64,000 nucleotides of DNA from Bacteroidota bacterium (GCA_024742495.1 JANSYJ010000004.1:124001-188000), one strand, 5' to 3'. Positions 54,062 through 63,205 are shown, counted from the stretch's first letter. The notes: generated by a model from the sequence alone, not told the origin. Numbers and translations are program-made.

Positions 54062-54819
54062 TAGGATACGTTAGATTTTAATTGCTCACTTGTTTTTCCA
54101 AAGCGTCGTTCACGATTCTGAAAATCGAGTACCGCTTCATATAGGTCATCGGCCTGAAAATCTGGCCAAAGCTTAGGACTAAAGAATAATTCGGAATAGG
54201 CAATTTGCCACATCAAAAAGTTGCTAATTCTAAATTCATTGCTGGTACGAATTAACAAATCTGGATCGGGCATTTCCGAGGTATGAAGATTAGCGGCAAG
54301 GGCGTCTTCATCAATGCTTTCCACCGTGCGCTTACCATCAAGCACTTCTTGCGCTAAACTTTTAGCTGCGGCACTTAATTCTGCTCGGCTGCCATAACTT
54401 AAGGCTAGCGTAAGGGTCATGTGTTTATGGTCCTTGGTAAGTTCGATCACTTCGTTTAATTCACTTTGACAATCCTTGGGCAAAGATGATGTATCACCAA
54501 TCGCACGCAAACGGATTTTATTGTCATTAAGCGTTTTTAACTCCTTTTTAAGAGAGCTCACCAAAATGGTCATTAAGGCCTTTACCTCTAATTTCGGTCT
54601 ATTCCAGTTTTCACTGCTAAAGGCATAAACCGTTAAATACTCAATATTCACCTCCGCTGCTGCGGTAGCGATTCGTCGTAAAGCGTCTACCCCATTTTCG
54701 TGACCAAGCGCTCGTAAATAGCCTCTTTTTTTAGCCCAACGGCCATTGCCATCCATAATAATGGCAACGTGCTTAGGCACTGATTTTAGCGCTTTTACCT
54801 GTTCCTTAAGGTCTAACAT
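54061..54819 (-). CDS. uppS: Undecaprenyl diphosphate synthase (isoprenyl transferase)
   Basis: Cis-prenyltransferase making the C55 lipid carrier for cell wall and LPS. The substrate loop VAIIMDGNGRWAKKRG (near residue 19, catalytic Asp) and GHENGVDALRR match the family, as do VYAFSSENWNRP and PDLLIRTSNEFRISNFLMWQIAYSELFF near the end. At 252 residues it is normal. It lies 10 bases after the DUF6089 gene and overlaps bamA by one base. Confidence 0.97.
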   Translation of the reverse strand: MLDLKEQVKALKSVPKHVAIIMDGNGRWAKKRGYLRALGHENGVDALRRIATAAAEVNIEYLTVYAFSSENWNRPKLEVKALMTILVSSLKKELKTLNDNKIRLRAIGDTSSLPKDCQSELNEVIELTKDHKHMTLTLALSYGSRAELSAAAKSLAQEVLDGKRTVESIDEDALAANLHTSEMPDPDLLIRTSNEFRISNFLMWQIAYSELFFSPKLWPDFQADDLYEAVLDFQNRERRFGKTSEQLKSNVS

Positions 54820-54829
54820 TGTCTCCTAT

Positions 54830-55654
54830 TTAGCCGCCGATAAAGTTTTCACATTTCTCGTAAAGCTCTCCAAACTTAAATTGTAAGGTAAAGCCCGTAA
54901 AGATGTACCAATCCCTATTGGTCGGATCGCCGCGCAAAAGGTTTTCTTTATTACTTTGATTCAAACTTCGGTCGGCTAAGGTCGCAGATAATTCTGAAAC
55001 TTCTTCCCTTAGAATATCAGGGTCGGCATAATAGCCACTCACATCGTCGAGGTAATCGGTGTATACATTTCGAAAGCTACTTTCTAATGCAATGGATGTA
55101 TATCGACCGATAGACCATTTATAGCCCAAGCTAAAAACGAAGTAAGAGCTCGCTGTTGCATAAGGGGCACCCGCTCCAGCGGAAGTTCCTTGCCCTTCGG
55201 TTCGCAATGATCGTAGATCTACCCATGAGCCGTCGAAGCGCGCTTCTGGATCGAAGCTGAAAATACCAAAGCCAGCGTTTATATAAGGACTGTGATTCAT
55301 TTTAGTGCCCGGCTGAAATTCAAAGAAATTAAATTCAGCAGCCACATAGGCTTCCCAAATTTCAGAGCGAAAGGATAAATTTCGTTCTAAGCGCTCCTCT
55401 AAATTGGAGTTCGCATCATCTGCGGCGATCATACCGTAGTTTCCTTGAAAGCGAATAGACCAATAGCGATTAAAATTATAACGAGCTAAGACACCAGCAT
55501 GATAACCACGCGGAATGTCCACGCGATAAGGGCCCACATCGCCTAGGAAATTGGAGCCTCCACCGTTAATTCCAAGCTCTAAATACTGACTACTTGCCAT
55601 AAAGGGCAGGAGCAAAAACAGTATACTTTTGATTATGAAAGATTTATGCTTCAT
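54830..55654 (-). CDS. DUF6089-type outer-membrane beta-barrel protein
   Basis: 274 residues with a signal peptide (KSILFLLLPFMASSQ) and an opening YLELGINGGGSNFLGDVG, which I know from DUF6089 proteins placed next to uppS-bamA in Bacteroidota. Strand-like segments follow (HAGVLARYNFNRYWSIRFQGNYG, SPYINAGFGIFSF, YFVFSLGYKWSIGRYTSIALE), with FTLQFKFG near the end. Function is unknown, probably an outer-membrane protein linked to assembly. A -7 element precedes it, so it can be transcribed separately from nadK. Confidence 0.85.
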   Translation of the reverse strand: MKHKSFIIKSILFLLLPFMASSQYLELGINGGGSNFLGDVGPYRVDIPRGYHAGVLARYNFNRYWSIRFQGNYGMIAADDANSNLEERLERNLSFRSEIWEAYVAAEFNFFEFQPGTKMNHSPYINAGFGIFSFDPEARFDGSWVDLRSLRTEGQGTSAGAGAPYATASSYFVFSLGYKWSIGRYTSIALESSFRNVYTDYLDDVSGYYADPDILREEVSELSATLADRSLNQSNKENLLRGDPTNRDWYIFTGFTLQFKFGELYEKCENFIGG

Positions 55655-55665
55655 TTTTGGGAGCG

Positions 55666-55673
55666 CAAATATA
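55666..55673 (-). promoter_or_regulatory. Internal -7 element (TATATTTG) before the DUF6089 gene
   Basis: On the minus strand TATATTTG lies in the 34-base gap after nadK and ends 11 bases before the ATG at 55654. It could drive DUF6089-uppS-bamA-ompH separately from nadK. Confidence 0.5.
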
Positions 55674-55688
55674 TATAAATCAGAGCGA

Positions 55689-56567
55689 TTAATTCCTCTT
55701 ATCCATTCCCCACATTAGTTTATTTCTCAGGGTTTGAGCAAAGGTATGATCAGCGGTTTCAACCAAGCCGATAGTAAAGTCGGCTAAGCGAATACTGAGG
55801 GCCTCGCCATTGGGTAGGGAGTAAATGCGTGAATCCAAGGAAACTAAATTCTGACCCTCGCGGCTGTAAACTTTTAATTCTATATCGCTGCTGTTCGGGA
55901 TAACGAAAGGCCGGGCGGTGAGATTGTGTGGTGCAATTGGAGTTATTACCAGCGTCTCCGAGCCGGGCATCATGATGGGCCCATTGCAGCTTAAAGAATA
56001 ACCCGTACTGCCCGTAGGTGTGGCGATAATTAGACCATCGGCCCAATAATTATTAAAAAACTCACCATTTATATATACTTCCACCGTTACCATAGCGGTG
56101 GTGTCTTTGCGGCTTACCGTAATTTCATTCAATGCAAAGGGAAGCTCCAAATCCAGGGCTTCACATTCTAAGTGTAAAAGGCGGCGTTGACTCAGTTTAA
56201 AATCATTTCGGAAAATAGCCTCTAAGTTTTCTTTTACTTTTTTACGATTTACATTGGATAGAAATCCGAGTCGCCCCGTATTTATGCCTAGAATAGGAAT
56301 ACCGCTATCTCGCACCAAAGTTGTAGCGTCTAGAATAGTGCCATCGCCACCAACGGTAATTAGGAAATCCGGTGCATATTCAATGAGCTCTTCATGGCTC
56401 CGGAATTCATTAAAGGAATAGCCTAAATCGCAATGACCTTTTATAAAATCGTTAAGGCGATGGTAAACCTTAAAGTCGCAGCCCGAATCCACTAGAATCG
56501 AATGTAAATTTTCGATATCCTCGCGTGCCTCCGCACTGAACTTCTTTCCGTATACCGCTAATTTCAT
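55689..56567 (-). CDS. nadK: NAD kinase
   Basis: ATP-dependent phosphorylation of NAD to NADP. The catalytic GGDGTILDA (near residue 74), NTGRLGFLSN and the NAD-binding TPTGSTGYSLSCNGP are intact, and the later ITPIAPHNLTARPFVIP is typical. At 292 residues it is normal. It follows the CBS-domain gene by 1 base and is thus in the same transcript. Confidence 0.97.
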   Translation of the reverse strand: MKLAVYGKKFSAEAREDIENLHSILVDSGCDFKVYHRLNDFIKGHCDLGYSFNEFRSHEELIEYAPDFLITVGGDGTILDATTLVRDSGIPILGINTGRLGFLSNVNRKKVKENLEAIFRNDFKLSQRRLLHLECEALDLELPFALNEITVSRKDTTAMVTVEVYINGEFFNNYWADGLIIATPTGSTGYSLSCNGPIMMPGSETLVITPIAPHNLTARPFVIPNSSDIELKVYSREGQNLVSLDSRIYSLPNGEALSIRLADFTIGLVETADHTFAQTLRNKLMWGMDKRN

Positions 56568-56568
56568 C

Positions 56569-57228
56569 CTATATATTTAGGTATTTCACTAAACCTTCGT
56601 AGCGATCCGAGGCTGTATCGTCGAAAATACTTTCGTGATATAATTCAACAACATTGTACTGGTAGCGCTCAAAAGCCTTTACAATACGACTGAGGTCCGA
56701 CTGATTAATCTTAATCGCGACTCTCAACAATTCCGTTCCTTCCGAGCGTAATTGCAAGCCTAATATTAGAGCGTCTTCCGATTCAATGATTTGTGCTATT
56801 TGCGATATATGATAATCACGCACCGAAACTTGTAATACGATTACCGCTCCCTTCTCAGCATAAGAAACCTGCTGACCAAGATCCCACATTAACTCCAAGG
56901 GCGATAAATAGCCGATGTATTTTCCCTCTTCATTTAATACTGGTAGACAAGAGAGATTCCCCTCTCCAAAAACCTTTATAGCTTCGTAAATGTGGGTGGT
57001 ATCCAATACTTGATAGGGCTTAAGAACTTTTAGATGTTCTTCAATTCGATCTTCTGTATCCTCAATATCCATGAGGTCATCCTCCGAAATTAAACCAAGA
57101 TATTTACCATTATCCAAGACGGGCAGATGACTGCACTTCAATTCCTCCATAGCCTGCAGCACGGCTGCAAGCTCTTCATCGATACCTAATGGTTTAAAAT
57201 CATTTAAAATGTGATCTCCAACTCTCAT
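56569..57228 (-). CDS. CBS-domain-pair protein
   Basis: From ATG 57228 ([20 protein letters not shown]) the protein has 219 residues; the upstream in-frame start at 57243 lies inside the promoter. Two CBS motifs cover about residues 5-120 ([26 protein letters not shown] and [25 protein letters not shown]), a Bateman module that binds adenine nucleotides. The remaining 90 residues look like an ACT-like regulatory part ([22 protein letters not shown]). It heads the nadK-uppS-bamA run. The ligand and target are unknown. Confidence 0.85.
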   Translation of the reverse strand: MRVGDHILNDFKPLGIDEELAAVLQAMEELKCSHLPVLDNGKYLGLISEDDLMDIEDTEDRIEEHLKVLKPYQVLDTTHIYEAIKVFGEGNLSCLPVLNEEGKYIGYLSPLELMWDLGQQVSYAEKGAVIVLQVSVRDYHISQIAQIIESEDALILGLQLRSEGTELLRVAIKINQSDLSRIVKAFERYQYNVVELYHESIFDDTASDRYEGLVKYLNI

Positions 57229-57236
57229 ATACAAAG

Positions 57237-57244
57237 CAAACATA
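57237..57244 (-). promoter_or_regulatory. -7 element (TATGTTTG) of the CBS-nadK run
   Basis: On the minus strand TATGTTTG fits TAnnTTTG and ends 8 bases before the ATG at 57228. It is 6 bases from the oppositely oriented pdxJ element. Confidence 0.6.
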
Positions 57245-57250
57245 AGGCTT

Positions 57251-57258
57251 TATCTTTG
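57251..57258 (+). promoter_or_regulatory. -7 element (TATCTTTG) of pdxJ
   Basis: TATCTTTG fits TAnnTTTG and ends 6 bases before the pdxJ ATG at 57265, predicting a near-leaderless mRNA. It faces the CBS-gene promoter. Confidence 0.6.
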
Positions 57259-57264
57259 CCCTCC

Positions 57265-57987
57265 ATGACAAAGCTATCCGTTAACATAAATAAAATCGCA
57301 ACCCTGCGCAATGCCCGTGGGGGCGCGGTTCCTGACTTAATTGAAGCAGCCAGAAATTGCGAGCGATTTGGCGCAGAAGGAATAACCGTTCATCCCAGAC
57401 CGGATGAAAGACATATTCGTTATAATGACGTAAAAGAACTGGCAAAGGTTGTTTCAAGCGAGTTTAACATAGAAGGCTATCCTTCCGAAGACTTTATCAA
57501 CTTAGTCCTAGCCAACCCTCCGGCACAAGTTACTTTAGTGCCCGATCCACCGGGAGTATTAACTTCCAATGCCGGCTGGAATGCCATTGAGCAGCTCGAA
57601 TTTCTTAAACCCATCGTTGCTACTTTCAAAAACGCGGGGATTAGAGTTTCGGTATTTATGGATTGTGATAAAGATCAAATCCGGGCTATTGCCAAAAGTG
57701 GAGCCGATCGCATTGAACTTTATACCGAGGCTTATGCCCGAAATTATCGCTCAAATCCAGAGGCTGCTGTTGCTCCTTATCGTGAGGCGGCTAAATTGGC
57801 CCACAATCTAGGTTTAGGGATAAATGCGGGTCATGATTTAGACCGAGAAAACCTGCGTTACTTCGTTCGTGAGGTACCGCATTTATTGGAAGTATCTATT
57901 GGTCACGCTCTCATCTCCGAAGCCTTATACCTTGGACTTGAAAATACCATCCAGGGCTACCTACGTGAAATTGAGATGGCCCGATGA
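57265..57987 (+). CDS. pdxJ: Pyridoxine 5'-phosphate synthase PdxJ
   Basis: PdxJ closes the pyridine ring in the DXP-dependent vitamin B6 pathway. From ATG 57265 ([19 protein letters not shown]) it has 240 residues; the frame reaches back to 57211, but this start matches the family. Characteristic segments are [66 protein letters not shown] and [13 protein letters not shown]. The TIM-barrel is complete. Its stop overlaps the start of the LD-carboxypeptidase gene by 4 bases. Confidence 0.97.
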   Translation: MTKLSVNINKIATLRNARGGAVPDLIEAARNCERFGAEGITVHPRPDERHIRYNDVKELAKVVSSEFNIEGYPSEDFINLVLANPPAQVTLVPDPPGVLTSNAGWNAIEQLEFLKPIVATFKNAGIRVSVFMDCDKDQIRAIAKSGADRIELYTEAYARNYRSNPEAAVAPYREAAKLAHNLGLGINAGHDLDRENLRYFVREVPHLLEVSIGHALISEALYLGLENTIQGYLREIEMAR

Positions 57988-58910
57988 TTAGACCTCCAAA
58001 ATTGGAAAAAGGGGATGGAATCCGCATTGTGGCTCCCGCTCGAAAAATTAGCTTAGCTGAATTACAGCCTGCCATAGAGCAAATTGAAGCCTGGGGCTTG
58101 CAGGTTCTTTACAGTGAAAAGCTCTTCGCCCAAGAACATCAATTCGCTGGTTCGGATGCCATTAGAAATGAGGACTTCCAAGAGGCGATTGATGACCCCA
58201 ATTGCAAGGCCATCCTTTGCGCTAGAGGGGGTTATGGCTCAGTTCGAATTATCGACAGTTTGGATTTTTCCAGTTTTAAGCAAAGGCCTAAATGGATTAT
58301 TGGATACAGCGATGTTACCGTATTTCACTCGGCCCTGCATGGTTTGGGCTTCGCCAGTTTGCATGCCTCCATGCCGATTGATTTCCACAAAAACAGCCCC
58401 CAAAGTTTAAACAGTATAAAACAAGCTATATCGGGATTCGATTACCAAATAAAAGCAGCCGCTAATCCTCGCAATAAAGGCGGTAGCGTAAAGGCTCCCA
58501 TGGTAGGCGGGAATATAAGCATGCTTTACAGTCTATTGGGCTCGAGAGATAGCATCGACACTAAAGGCAAGATTCTTTTTCTGGAAGATTTAGACGAATA
58601 CCTCTATCATGTAGATCGGATGATGTTTAATTTAAAGCGAAACAATTATTTTGACCAAGCAGCGGGTATTATCGTGGGAGCTTTAAGTGACATGAACGAT
58701 AATAGCATTCCTTTCGGAGAATCTGCGGCCGATATATTGGAACGTCATTTCCAGGACCTTTCCATCCCTATTGCTTACGGTATCCCCGCTGGGCACTTAA
58801 ACGATAATCAAGCACTTATTTTCGGTATTGAAACTGAGCTGAAAGTAGATTCGCAGGGAAGCACCATTAGCTTTTCTCATGAAGAATCACAATCTCGGTC
58901 AGGACGGTGA
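57984..58910 (+). CDS. LD-carboxypeptidase (peptidase family S66)
   Basis: 308-residue cytoplasmic serine peptidase that trims muropeptide tetrapeptides during wall recycling. The N-terminal [31 protein letters not shown] and the nucleophile site [15 protein letters not shown] (Ser) are typical. The acid is in [17 protein letters not shown] (Glu) and the catalytic His in [16 protein letters not shown]. The gene starts 4 bases before the pdxJ stop and overlaps yraN by 32 bases, so the three are coupled. Confidence 0.93.
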   Translation: MIRPPKLEKGDGIRIVAPARKISLAELQPAIEQIEAWGLQVLYSEKLFAQEHQFAGSDAIRNEDFQEAIDDPNCKAILCARGGYGSVRIIDSLDFSSFKQRPKWIIGYSDVTVFHSALHGLGFASLHASMPIDFHKNSPQSLNSIKQAISGFDYQIKAAANPRNKGGSVKAPMVGGNISMLYSLLGSRDSIDTKGKILFLEDLDEYLYHVDRMMFNLKRNNYFDQAAGIIVGALSDMNDNSIPFGESAADILERHFQDLSIPIAYGIPAGHLNDNQALIFGIETELKVDSQGSTISFSHEESQSRSGR

Positions 58911-59232
58911 AAACGTAGCGGCCCGTTACCTCCTCTCCCAAGGCTACGCGCTATTGGAGCAAAATTGGCGCTTTCAAAAAAAGGAAATCGATCTGATTGC
59001 CAGCGACGGTGAAGAGTTGGTAATCGTAGAAGTGAAAACCCGTCAGACCAATCGCTTTGGCGAGGCCTGGCAATTTGTAAATCGCAGCAAACAATCTTAC
59101 CTCATTTATGCCGCCAATGCCTACGCACAAAGTATAAAGTGGCCGGGCATGGTTCGCTTCGACATTATTGGTATTTGCCATCAACCCTACCGCTTAGAAC
59201 ATATTAAGGACGCCTTCTACCCTACCCTCTAA
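58879..59232 (+). CDS. YraN family (UPF0102) nuclease-fold protein
   Basis: 117 residues with the whole YraN pattern: [56 protein letters not shown] and a VRFDIIGIC segment near the end. The Asp of EIDLIA and the Glu and Lys of VEVK resemble the PD-(D/E)xK nuclease active site. Its role is unsettled, with links to DNA uptake, repair or envelope functions reported for the family. It overlaps the end of the LD-carboxypeptidase by 32 bases. Confidence 0.9.
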   Translation: MKNHNLGQDGENVAARYLLSQGYALLEQNWRFQKKEIDLIASDGEELVIVEVKTRQTNRFGEAWQFVNRSKQSYLIYAANAYAQSIKWPGMVRFDIIGICHQPYRLEHIKDAFYPTL

Positions 59233-59248
59233 TTCACTGATTTACAGT

Positions 59249-59279
59249 TTTGCTACTTGTGAAATTCAATGTACTTTTG
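59249..59279 (+). promoter_or_regulatory. Consensus Bacteroidota promoter before the pseudouridine synthase gene
   Basis: TTTG (59249-59252), exactly 19 bases, then TACTTTTG (59272-59279). This is the best-matching promoter of the window. It lies 77 bases before the ATG at 59357. Confidence 0.8.
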
Positions 59280-59285
59280 CCGCCC

Positions 59286-59356
59286 AATTAAAAAGCCTGA
59301 TCGTTCCCGGTGTGAACCGGCAGTGGCGAAAAGGGCTGTGCTAAAACTAAATAAGC
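59286..59356 (+). promoter_or_regulatory. Structured 5' leader of the pseudouridine synthase mRNA
   Basis: About 70 bases between promoter and ATG. CCGGT-GTGA-ACCGG (59307-59320) is a perfect 5-bp hairpin with a GNRA-type loop. AGCC (59294-59297) can pair with GGCT (59334-59337) to enclose it. The GC content is well above the surroundings. Class unknown; it has no T run after it, so it is not a terminator. Confidence 0.45.
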
Positions 59357-60289
59357 ATGAGCCGAGGAAATACACGCGGAAACCAATCGAAAGGCCGCAA
59401 GGCTAGTAAAAGCCAATCTAAAGATGGAGCTAAAAAAACTAGCTTCAAAAAAGGGACCCGTAAAGATGGTCCCCTAAAAGATGGTCCTAAAAAGGCCTAC
59501 AAGGGCATACCTAGACCTCCGAAACCAGAGGTAACAAAAGAGCAGCAACCTAAAACAAAAGCCAATGTTGCAGGCAGTCACGGAGCGGTTCGCTTAAACC
59601 GTTTTATCGCCAATGCTGGAATTTGCTCGCGACGTGAAGCAGACAAACTAATCTTGGCGGGTTTAGTAGAGGTGAATGGTAAGGCCATTCAAGAAATGGG
59701 CTATAAGGTAGGGCCAAGAGACCGCGTTCGTTTTAATGGAAGCGAAATCCGACGTGAGGCTAAGGTTTATTATGTCCTTAATAAACCCAAAGGTTTCATT
59801 ACTACTACCAATGATCCTAAAGCTCGGAAAACCGTAATGGACCTGGTAGCAGGTACCGGATCTGAGCGCATTTACCCAGTTGGAAGACTGGATCGTCAAA
59901 CCACCGGAGTACTGCTATTTACCAATGATGGTGATTTTGCTAAACGCCTTACGCATCCATCTCATGGCGCCCGAAAAATTTACGATGTAAGTCTTGACAA
60001 GAATTTAGATCTCGCCCATTTCCACGCTATCCAAGAAGGCATAGAGCTTAGTGATGGTGAAATTAAGGTGGACGATATCGGCTTTATTGACGGGAAGGAC
60101 CGCAAACATGTAGGTCTAGTTATTCACTCTGGACGCAACCGCATCGTGCGACGTATCTTTGAACATCTTGGTTATAACGTAGTTAAACTCGATCGAACCG
60201 TATTTGCTGGGATTACCAAAAAGAATCTTCGTCGCGGCCAGTGGCGCAAGCTTAATGAGAAAGAGGTGAACACTTTAATGATGCACTAA
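59357..60289 (+). CDS. Pseudouridine synthase, RsuA/RluB/E/F family
   Basis: 310 residues. A basic, Lys/Ser-rich extension (about residues 1-75) precedes an S4 RNA-binding domain (VRLNRFIANAGICSRREADKLILAGLVEVNG) and the synthase domain, with VLNKPKGFITTTNDP and the catalytic Asp in YPVGRLDRQTTGVLLFTNDGD. The closing HSGRNRIVRRIFEHLGYNVVKLDR is typical. It should modify large-subunit rRNA as RluB does, but assignment to RluB versus RluE/F by eye is uncertain. It has its own consensus promoter and a structured leader. Confidence 0.93.
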   Translation: MSRGNTRGNQSKGRKASKSQSKDGAKKTSFKKGTRKDGPLKDGPKKAYKGIPRPPKPEVTKEQQPKTKANVAGSHGAVRLNRFIANAGICSRREADKLILAGLVEVNGKAIQEMGYKVGPRDRVRFNGSEIRREAKVYYVLNKPKGFITTTNDPKARKTVMDLVAGTGSERIYPVGRLDRQTTGVLLFTNDGDFAKRLTHPSHGARKIYDVSLDKNLDLAHFHAIQEGIELSDGEIKVDDIGFIDGKDRKHVGLVIHSGRNRIVRRIFEHLGYNVVKLDRTVFAGITKKNLRRGQWRKLNEKEVNTLMMH

Positions 60290-60325
60290 ATTGCATTTTT
60301 TACGTTCTGCATTAGTATTATCTTT

Positions 60326-62752
60326 ATGTTGAAGCGTCTGTTAAAATTTTTGGCCTGGAGCCTAGGGATCTTTCTTTTGATTCTCGGCCTCATTATGGGC
60401 ATCCTTTACCTCCGACAGGATCAGATTCGGGATTTAGTATTTGAATCCATAAACGAAAATCTAAACACTGAAATCGAAGTAAAGGAAGCGGGCATATCCT
60501 TCCGGAAATTTCCCAATGCTGCCATTCGCTTAGAGTCTGTTTTGGCAAGAGGCAGCCACAATTTGGGAGACACCTTGTTCTTCGTCAAGAACCTTTACCT
60601 CGAATTTGGAATTTGGGATATTTTTGATGATGAAATACCCATTAAAAGCCTAAGCCTGGAACAAGGAAGCTTGCGACTCTTGGAACAGGCCGGTCAGAGC
60701 AATTGGGATATTTTAAAAGGTGGTTCAGAAGAATCCAAAGCCGCACTGCGCTTAGAGGCCATAAAGCTTGGCGATATTGATTATCGCTATCAAAACGAAG
60801 AATTGAAAGTTTCCGGACATGTGGATAAATTAAAGGCATTCGGTCAATTCAGCGGTAGCAATTGGGGGATAGACTTAGAGCTGCAGTCTCAACTCGAAAA
60901 AGCCGTATCTGGCCAAGATACCTGGCTGCAATCTCCGGCCGTGCTCGATGGGAAAATGCAGATTAGCGGTGCTTCGGAAATTACTGTTAAAGCCCAAGAA
61001 TTGCGTTTAGCCAGTATTGAAAATATACAAGCCCAGTTTAGCAGCGGCATCAAAAATGTTCTTAGCCTTCAGCAGGCCAATCTCGATTTAAATCAAATTA
61101 GGAATGTGTACGCTCTGCTTGGTTGGCAATGGCCAGAAGATATTGATCTTGAAGGTCTAGCGGCCATCCAAATGGATTTTATAAGCAGTCCTAATACCGA
61201 TTTACGGACAGAAATAAAAGTTCAGTCGCCAGACTTTAGCTTAAGCTACGCCGATTATCAGTTTGAGAATTTCCAAGTACAGGCAGAATACTATCTACAA
61301 GGTCCCTACGATCGTTTGGAGATCCGCAATTTGGCTAATGAATCCCAATCTTTAAAAGCAAGAGGCACCATCCGCCAACTGGAAAAGCCGCAGCTAAAAT
61401 TGAGTTTTGCAGCCAATGAAGATGCGGAATTTTGGAACCGCTATTTACCTGAATCATGGCAAATAAAAGGCGGAAGCAGCAGTATTGATCTACAAGTTAA
61501 TGGGAGCTTTGCTAGCTGGGAAGATCTTTCCGGGCCAGGGCTCAGCAGGGCAAAGTTTAATGGAAAGATGGAGCTTATAGATCTTGATCTGGAGCATGAA
61601 GGAGAATTACTAGCCAAAGACTTGATCCTTAAATCACGCCTAAGCAACCAGAATTTAAACATCGACAGCCTCTACCTAAAACGAGGCAAAAGCGACCTGG
61701 ACTTAAAAGGGCAAATCAATAATATTTGGACATTCATTAGTGATAGTATTTCCGTCTTAAACGGCAATTTAAATCTGCATAGTGAGCAATTTTTCCTCGC
61801 CGATTTCCTCAGCGAAACTGATAATGAAACTAGCGAGGAAAGCCTAAACCTTAAATGGAAGGAAAGGCTCAATCTTCGTTGTCTTGCCCATATTCACAAT
61901 TTTAGCTTCAGGAATTTCTCCGCTAAGGAACTAAAGGGAGATCTCGTACTTAATGATGATTTAATCAGTGGGGACAAGATCAGTCTAATTGCCGATCAAG
62001 GACAATACGAAGGTATGTTTGAAATAAGCACCCCTCGTGAAGGAGATTATAGATTTAAGGCCAATCTAAAAGGCTCCAAGGTTCAAGTTTCCTCCGTATT
62101 TGCCAGTTTCGACAATTTTGATCAGGAAACCATTACCGGGGAGAATCTAGAAGGTCAACTATCTTTTCAAACCCGCTTAGAAGCTCCGATTAGTTCCGAT
62201 TTAAAGTTGGATGTTAATGGCTTAGAGGTTATTGCCGACATGACCATAGAGCAAGGCCGATTGCGCAACTACGAACCCATGCAAGCCCTATCCAGATTTG
62301 CAGAAGTTGATGAACTTAATGATGTTAGTTTTAATACATTAAAGAACACCATTACCATCTCCCAAGGCCTAATCCGCATTCCCGATATGGCCATTTCCAG
62401 CAATGTCTTAAATATGAATTTAAGTGGGAGCCATAGTTTTGATAATGCCATAGACTATGTAGTCACTATGCGCTTAGGCGATGTGCTTTTCGCCAAACGC
62501 GATAAAAGCTCTGATAATAAAGAGTTTGAAGAACATTTGGCCATCTCCAGACGCGACGATGATCATCGGATACCCATCCATATTAGCGGCACGGTAGACG
62601 AACCTCAAATTGGCATTTCCCGTGAAAGTTTAGGCGGATCATTAAAGGAAAGCCTGAAGAAGCAAGGACAGGAAATTAAAGACCTATTTAAAAAGGAAGA
62701 GGCTAAAAAAGATCAGGGAACGGGACTAAAATTTGAATGGGACGAGGGTTAA
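60326..62752 (+). CDS. AsmA-like envelope protein
   Basis: 808 residues with one N-terminal membrane helix (FLAWSLGIFLLILGLIMGILYL) followed by FESINENLNTEIEVKEAGISFRKFPNAAIRLESVLARG, the opening pattern of AsmA-family proteins. The long beta-rich part runs to an AsmA C-terminal-like segment (LRIPDMAISSNVLNMNLSGSHSFDNAIDYVVTMRLGDVLF), and a Lys/Glu-rich tail ends it. Such proteins are thought to form lipid-transfer bridges between the membranes. It lies 36 bases after the pseudouridine synthase gene, converging with the XRE gene 11 bases further on. Confidence 0.9.
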   Translation: MLKRLLKFLAWSLGIFLLILGLIMGILYLRQDQIRDLVFESINENLNTEIEVKEAGISFRKFPNAAIRLESVLARGSHNLGDTLFFVKNLYLEFGIWDIFDDEIPIKSLSLEQGSLRLLEQAGQSNWDILKGGSEESKAALRLEAIKLGDIDYRYQNEELKVSGHVDKLKAFGQFSGSNWGIDLELQSQLEKAVSGQDTWLQSPAVLDGKMQISGASEITVKAQELRLASIENIQAQFSSGIKNVLSLQQANLDLNQIRNVYALLGWQWPEDIDLEGLAAIQMDFISSPNTDLRTEIKVQSPDFSLSYADYQFENFQVQAEYYLQGPYDRLEIRNLANESQSLKARGTIRQLEKPQLKLSFAANEDAEFWNRYLPESWQIKGGSSSIDLQVNGSFASWEDLSGPGLSRAKFNGKMELIDLDLEHEGELLAKDLILKSRLSNQNLNIDSLYLKRGKSDLDLKGQINNIWTFISDSISVLNGNLNLHSEQFFLADFLSETDNETSEESLNLKWKERLNLRCLAHIHNFSFRNFSAKELKGDLVLNDDLISGDKISLIADQGQYEGMFEISTPREGDYRFKANLKGSKVQVSSVFASFDNFDQETITGENLEGQLSFQTRLEAPISSDLKLDVNGLEVIADMTIEQGRLRNYEPMQALSRFAEVDELNDVSFNTLKNTITISQGLIRIPDMAISSNVLNMNLSGSHSFDNAIDYVVTMRLGDVLFAKRDKSSDNKEFEEHLAISRRDDDHRIPIHISGTVDEPQIGISRESLGGSLKESLKKQGQEIKDLFKKEEAKKDQGTGLKFEWDEG

Positions 62753-62763
62753 TTAGCCCGCCA

Positions 62764-62994
62764 TCACTTTTTATCCTCGGCATTTATTTCCAAAAAATCG
62801 GGGATTCCAATTCCAAAGCATCTACATATTAATGGCAAGTGCTGAAGCTGAATATTTGCCCGTCCAGACTCTATTCTTGCTATAGTACTCTGATTTACGC
62901 CAATCATGTCGGCTAGGGACTCCTGACTAATCCCATTCTGAATTCTCAACTTCCTTAAGCGAGATCCCAGCTTCTCCTTGTAATGACATCCCAT
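62764..62994 (-). CDS. XRE-family HTH regulator, 76 aa
   Basis: From ATG 62994 (MGCHYKEKLGSRLRKLR) the protein has 76 residues; the open frame reaches back to 63099 but the added residues are hydrophobic and unlikely to be translated. A complete Cro/CI-type HTH is seen: LRKLRIQNGISQESLADMIG, VNQSTIARIESGRANIQL, with a closing helix LPLICRCFGIGIPDFLEI. There is no second domain. It is transcribed away from the double-glycine peptide gene, and an operator-like palindrome lies between them, so it is the natural candidate to control that locus (inference). Confidence 0.88.
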   Translation of the reverse strand: MGCHYKEKLGSRLRKLRIQNGISQESLADMIGVNQSTIARIESGRANIQLQHLPLICRCFGIGIPDFLEINAEDKK

Positions 62995-63164
62995 AATAAC
63001 TGTGCACATTAGCAAAAGCGGCTTAATTAAAAATGGGGGCCAAAAAAATAGAGGACATGAATTTACTAAAAAAATAAAATCGACGCCCAACATGCACACG
63101 GGCTTTGGTGGATTAAATGTTTAATTTAGATAAGCCCCCAATCTTTATCACTTGGACAAACTTG

Positions 63165-63186
63165 CTTATATGCTAATCTGCATAAG
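63165..63186. promoter_or_regulatory. Palindrome at the -33 position of the peptide promoter
   Basis: TATGC (63169-63173), six bases, GCATA (63180-63184), extended imperfectly to CTTATATGC and GCATAAG. It occupies the place of the -33 element for the TAAGTTTG box 20 bases on. This fits an operator for a small dimeric HTH protein. Confidence 0.5.
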
Positions 63187-63205
63187 ACTGGCCTAGTAAA
63201 CAATA

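Noticed and set aside
59286-59356. Signal recognition particle RNA, cobalamin or SAM riboswitch
   Set aside because: None of the conserved sequence boxes that I know for those RNAs is present; only a simple hairpin is supported.
62995-63099. N-terminal extension of the XRE regulator up to 63099
   Set aside because: It would add a hydrophobic stretch unlike any XRE regulator; ATG 62994 is a better start.
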